NCBI RefSeq assembly: GCF_001038455.1
Contig: NZ_LDUY01000017.1
Location: forward strand, 1-35,333
Source: Fructobacillus sp. EFB-N1
GTDB lineage: Bacteria; Bacillota; Bacilli; Lactobacillales; Lactobacillaceae
Direction: 5' to 3'
Length of the DNA: 35,333 nucleotides
Below the pieces are notes generated by a model. That model did not search any database, was not told the origin of the DNA, and saw only the letters and a program-made list of their open reading frames with translations. Of the stretch, positions 32,069 to 35,333 are shown one piece after another. Each line of letters starts with the position of its first letter. Position 1 is the first letter of the stretch. The position numbers were made by a program, and so were the translations under genes.

Positions 32069-33944
32069 TATGAAGAGTAAAGTTATAAATTATATTTTTC
32101 TATTTTTCAGTTATTTAGCGTTGGGAGTAGGGTACTCTTTAAACGCGGGAAATAATTTTTTGGAAAATATTAATAATCGTTTTTTTGTAAGTCCTGAAAG
32201 TAGTTTGCTATCTGCTTTTATCCTATTTTGTTTATTTTTGTTTACCAAAAATAATAATGTATTTGTAAGAAAATTTTGGCCTTTTTGGTGTTTTGGTATT
32301 GCTGCTTCTGTTATATATGTTTTAACTCAATCTTTTTCGATAAATGGAAGTGCTAATTTTTCTGGAAAGCTTAATGTATTAATTACTACAATTGCTATAG
32401 TAGGTTTTGCATATGTATTTACTTCTTTGGGCGTGTATCTAAGTAATTTATTAGACAGCTTAAAAATTAAGCAATGGCATGTTAAATACTGGCATATTGT
32501 TTCAATATTATTAATTTTTTGGATAGTACAAATTTTTCCTCTATTCCCTGGTATGGTTTCATGGGATGGGTATCGACAATTTTTAGAATTTTTTCATACT
32601 CATATAGCATCTTTAAACTTTACTTATTATCCAACTAATCATCATCCATGGGCGGCAACCCTTGTTTTAGGTATGATTTTTTCATTTGGAAAATATTTAG
32701 GTGGAACGAATTTTGGTTTATTCTCAATAGTAATAGTTCAACTAGTTGCTTCTTCATTAATTTATGCAAAAATAATTCAATTTGTTGGAGAAAAATGGGG
32801 AAAGTTGCCAAGTATAGTGGCATTAGTATTTTACGCTTCTCCATTTGTGGCTTTTTGGCAGGTAAATATTGAAAAAACACCATTATTCTTGGCATTTACA
32901 TCATGGTTTGTGTTCTGTTTTGTTAAAATTTTATTATCTGATGGAAAAGAAGAAGCTAGCAATTTATTAATTATTAATTTAATTATTTCTGCTATTCTTA
33001 TGTCTATGTTCAGAAATGACGGTGCGTATGTCGTTATTCTGTCATTATTTGTATTATTTATTTTAAAAATCATACAAAATAAAACATTTAGTTATAAATA
33101 TTTAGCTATTTTATGTACATTTTTGCTTGTTGATGTTGGATGGAATAAAGTCGCTTTACCAATGATGAATGTTGTTCCTGGTTCTACTGGGGAAACTATT
33201 ACTATGCCGATGCGTCAGCTTTCTAAAGTAGTAATTAATGATCCTGATTCTTTGAGTGAAAAGGATTTAAAAATTGTTAATAGGATAACACCAGTCAAAG
33301 AATTATCATCACATTTTAACGTTAATAATGCCGATGATTTAAAGTCTTTATACCCTGTCGATTCTTTTTTGCGTAGTCCGTATGAAATCAAACAAATACA
33401 GGATGGTCAACTAAAGAAGGAAGCCACACCAAGAATTAAGAACGAGACAAACCAATACTTAAAAATTTGGTTTATACAGTTTTTCAAGCATCCTAAAGAA
33501 TATATAAATGTATTCCTTACTGGCAATAGTCAGTTTTTGAATCCAATTTTAGACTCAGATTCTGGCTCTCGTGGAATTATGTATGGTAATGATTATATGA
33601 AAAATAATACTTTCTTACAGCCAGAATGGTATCATCAAGTTCATTATTGGTTTTCGGATAATAGTCGGAAAAATATTTCTTGGCCAAATGTTATCTTTAA
33701 GTTGCCAATTATCAGAACTATATTACAGCCAGGTTTTGTCCTGTGGTTAATTTTATTTAGCTTTTCATACTTTATTTATAAGAGAAGTTATTTAGTGGTT
33801 ATCTGTATTCCAGTAGGCCTGTTAGCCTTTGTTGCATTGTTATCACCCGTGAATGGTTATGAACGCTATATGCTTCCTGCAATGCTTGTTGCTCCTTTAT
33901 TATTGACTGTATTAGTTAATGTTTCTTTAAAAAAAATAGAGTAA
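32061..33944 (+). CDS. DUF6020-type polytopic membrane protein, probable GT-C glycosyltransferase
   Basis: The 627-residue protein has about 12 hydrophobic segments. A conserved non-cytoplasmic loop after the first helices contains SWDGYRQFLEFFHT (167-180; Asp169) and YYPTNHHPW (189-197). Further conserved spots are VNIEKTP (268-274), FRNDG (317-321), and a C-terminal extracytoplasmic part with RQLSKVV, FNVNNAD and SRGIMYGND. An Asp-bearing first loop plus many helices is the GT-C plan, so I infer transfer of a sugar from an undecaprenyl-phosphate carrier outside the membrane. I assign the family name from memory of its motifs; function is inference. The 8-base overlap with the GacI-like gene suggests that gene supplies the donor. 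A paralogue at 28091-29993 is frameshifted. Confidence 0.8.
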   Translation: MTNMKSKVINYIFLFFSYLALGVGYSLNAGNNFLENINNRFFVSPESSLLSAFILFCLFLFTKNNNVFVRKFWPFWCFGIAASVIYVLTQSFSINGSANFSGKLNVLITTIAIVGFAYVFTSLGVYLSNLLDSLKIKQWHVKYWHIVSILLIFWIVQIFPLFPGMVSWDGYRQFLEFFHTHIASLNFTYYPTNHHPWAATLVLGMIFSFGKYLGGTNFGLFSIVIVQLVASSLIYAKIIQFVGEKWGKLPSIVALVFYASPFVAFWQVNIEKTPLFLAFTSWFVFCFVKILLSDGKEEASNLLIINLIISAILMSMFRNDGAYVVILSLFVLFILKIIQNKTFSYKYLAILCTFLLVDVGWNKVALPMMNVVPGSTGETITMPMRQLSKVVINDPDSLSEKDLKIVNRITPVKELSSHFNVNNADDLKSLYPVDSFLRSPYEIKQIQDGQLKKEATPRIKNETNQYLKIWFIQFFKHPKEYINVFLTGNSQFLNPILDSDSGSRGIMYGNDYMKNNTFLQPEWYHQVHYWFSDNSRKNISWPNVIFKLPIIRTILQPGFVLWLILFSFSYFIYKRSYLVVICIPVGLLAFVALLSPVNGYERYMLPAMLVAPLLLTVLVNVSLKKIE

Positions 33945-33978
33945 ATTTAGGTAGTTAGTAAATAGATATTAAGCAATG

Positions 33979-34005
33979 AGTGTATTAAGTGGCTCAAAAT
34001 ACACT
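33979..34005 (+). other. Hairpin downstream of the polysaccharide locus
   Basis: AGTGTATT / AATACACT, an 8-bp perfect stem with an 11-base loop, 35 bases after the last gene. No T-run follows, so it may be an mRNA 3' end structure rather than a full terminator. Confidence 0.4.
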
Positions 34006-34440
34006 AACATCATTTGAAAAATATTGTTGAATTTTTTATATTTTTGTTCTGGCACAGCCAAGATTGTTTTCTCAGCCGTAATTGACTTTTTATTTTGAGT
34101 ATTTTTGTATTCGAAATCGATTTTGCTATATATCAAATCGTTGTTTTTAACCATGTTATTTGCATATTTGATTAACCGAGTTTGGTTTTTTCATTTATTT
34201 GTTGGTGTTGGACTTTCAAGTCTCACTTCGGCAAATTTTGTATTTTAATGTCGGCTGAATTGTTAGTGAAGCGCTTGGTTGATTCTAATCTTTGGCGCGC
34301 ATCAACTATGTCAGAGTGTGTTTATTTGGACTAGTGTTTAAATCATCTTTGTGATTGTTTTAAATTATTTTGTAAGTAAACTTTAACTTTTCAAAGAAGT
34401 AGAAGAAATAATAAAGATAAGATTCATGAGTAGTTAATTC

Positions 34441-34469
34441 AAAGGGCCTAAAGTGTTTAGGCCCTTTTT
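34441..34469. terminator. Strong bidirectional-type terminator
   Basis: AAAGGGCCTAAA pairs with TTTAGGCCCTTT over a 3-base loop, with T-runs on both strands. It is the first convincing terminator after the polysaccharide locus, about 500 bases beyond its last gene. Confidence 0.85.
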
Positions 34470-34609
34470 AATTTGGTAGTTAAGAAATTACTTTTTGATC
34501 TGTGAAAATAATTATTAATTTTCATCAATATGTTCTTTGTCGTCAGGAGCCTAGTTAAATATATGTTCCAAAGTATTGATAATGTGTAGAAGTATTAAAG
34601 ATAGTAATG

Positions 34610-34646
34610 GGTTTTCAAGAGGTTTTCAAGAGGTTTTCAAGAGGTT
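34610..34646 (+). repeat. Three 11-bp tandem repeats plus a partial fourth
   Basis: The unit GGTTTTCAAGA occurs three times without change (34610-34620, 34621-34631, 34632-34642) followed by GGTT. The 11-bp period is one helical turn, as in iterons or stacked protein sites, but slippage of a simple sequence is equally possible. Confidence 0.85.
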
Positions 34647-35280
34647 AATAATAAGAAAATATTATTTATAATAACAGTTGATGATTTTTAATTAACCAAT
34701 TTTAAAATGAGGGGGTAATCAAGTTTGACGAGCAATGCAAGATTAAATAGTCTTAAACTAAATGTTTTTTGTGAGCGAATAATCTTAACTTGTTTTTTAA
34801 TCCAATTTTACGTTGCTTAATTAGTGTAGCGCAGGTTTAAAAAAGAACAGTATGTTTAAAAGTATTGTAGTCTATCATTGATTATTGAAATGAAAAATAA
34901 TGGTTCAGCGGTCATTTTTCTGCAATAAACAAACGAGATCGTTTAAAGTATCGACGGTGCTGAAGTTATTAGGGTGGTAAAATTAAATAGTTAAATTATT
35001 TTTTCTTGTCGTTTTGGTTCGTTCATTAGTACTGTCAAGAATTCTTCTGTCTTTTGTTTTAAATTTTTATTTTGTAAATTAATTATAAAATGGTATGTTG
35101 GCCGAAAGTGATATAAGAAAAAATCTAATTAACATGTCAGATATAAATATTGTTTCTAAACTATGCTTAATTTAAGAAAGAGCTTTTAAATTAGAATCGG
35201 ATAGGTAATAAAATTTTTGACATGTATTACAAGTAGTAATAATTAGTTAGTATTGGATATTTATTATTTTTTTATATTAT

Positions 35281-35329
35281 TGGCAGATTCTATAATTAAT
35301 TCGAACGAGAAAATTTAAAATAAAAACCC
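35281..35329 (-). repeat. 49-bp terminal inverted repeat, right copy
   Basis: Exact reverse complement of 7-55, beginning TGGCAGATTCTA. The four bases beyond it differ from those beyond the left copy. No open reading frame of a transposase lies inside the window next to either copy. Confidence 0.85.
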
Positions 35330-35333
35330 CTAC

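Larger units (their letters stand above)
33945..35280. other. AT-rich 1.3-kb region without a convincing gene
   Basis: Very AT-rich, with frequent stops in all frames. It holds a hairpin (33979-34005), a strong terminator (34441-34469), three 11-bp tandem repeats (34610-34642) and, at its end, the right terminal repeat. Small frames exist but lack ribosome binding sites: a 61-codon minus-strand frame (33969-34154) and two abutting plus-strand frames (34153-34248 and 34248-34334, joined by TAATG). These may be decayed gene pieces. No tRNA, CRISPR or transposase is seen. Confidence 0.6.

Noticed and set aside
28091-33944. Assembly duplication of the DUF6020 gene
   Set aside because: The two copies differ throughout at the DNA level and sit beside different GT2 genes, so they are true paralogues.
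33969-34154. 61-codon minus-strand frame as a gene
   Set aside because: No ribosome binding site, no recognisable motif, and it lies in very AT-rich DNA; kept only as a note in the region entry.
34610-34646. 11-bp tandem repeats as a CRISPR-like array
   Set aside because: Units are directly adjacent with no spacers and there are no cas genes in the window.

Overview
The window reads as a Firmicutes chromosome segment from a lactic acid bacterium. The best guess is the Leuconostocaceae (Leuconostoc/Fructobacillus-like; Weissella cannot be excluded). Reasons: a RexAB/AddAB-type recombinase pair, the yqgQ-glcK pair, the relQ-nadK-rluD order, almost no cysteine in the large proteins, and a Wzx/Wzy polysaccharide locus. 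Base composition changes along the window: the left 18.6 kb is moderately GC-rich housekeeping DNA, 20.7-33.9 kb is clearly more AT-rich, and 33.9-35.3 kb is very AT-rich with no convincing gene.

Layout. 1-2.5 kb: the 3' part of comEC (DNA uptake channel) overlapping holA (DNA polymerase III delta). 2.5-3.5 kb: a DyP-type heme peroxidase on the minus strand, the only clear minus-strand gene. 3.7-5.3 kb: recX and a DUF402 nucleotide phosphatase. 5.4-13.1 kb: addB and addA (rexBA), the end-resecting helicase-nuclease. 13.2-14.6 kb: yqgQ and a ROK glucokinase with a cre-like box and an unusual leader. 14.7-18.6 kb: relQ (alarmone synthetase), nadK, an RluD-family pseudouridine synthase and mgtE. 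18.8-20.6 kb: a Ser/Thr-rich secreted protein and a GH25 muramidase with duplicated wall/glucan-binding repeats.

20.7-33.9 kb is a Wzx/Wzy-type exopolysaccharide locus, all on the plus strand. In order it holds: flippase, undecaprenyl-phosphate sugar-1-phosphate transferase, Wzz, Wzy, DUF4422 glycosyltransferase, UDP-galactopyranose mutase, GtrB-like glycosyltransferase, a frameshifted DUF6020-type membrane protein, a GlfT-like galactofuranosyltransferase, a GacI/SccN-like glycosyltransferase, and an intact DUF6020-type membrane protein. Inferred working: the priming transferase starts a lipid-linked repeat, the cytoplasmic transferases (Galf supplied by Glf) extend it, Wzx flips it, and Wzy/Wzz polymerise it. 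Two pairs, each a membrane-anchored GT2 plus a polytopic GT-C-like protein, look like a duplicated module that adds a sugar from undecaprenyl-phosphate outside the membrane. One copy is broken at a homopolymer-rich spot.

The ends of the window carry the same 49-bp sequence in inverted orientation (7-55 and 35281-35329). This suggests the segment is bounded by copies of a repeated element, one of them beside or inside comEC. The most interesting items are the GT2/DUF6020 module pair and its frameshift, the glucokinase leader (strong Shine-Dalgarno about 40 nt upstream plus an in-frame mini-ORF), and the terminal inverted repeats.
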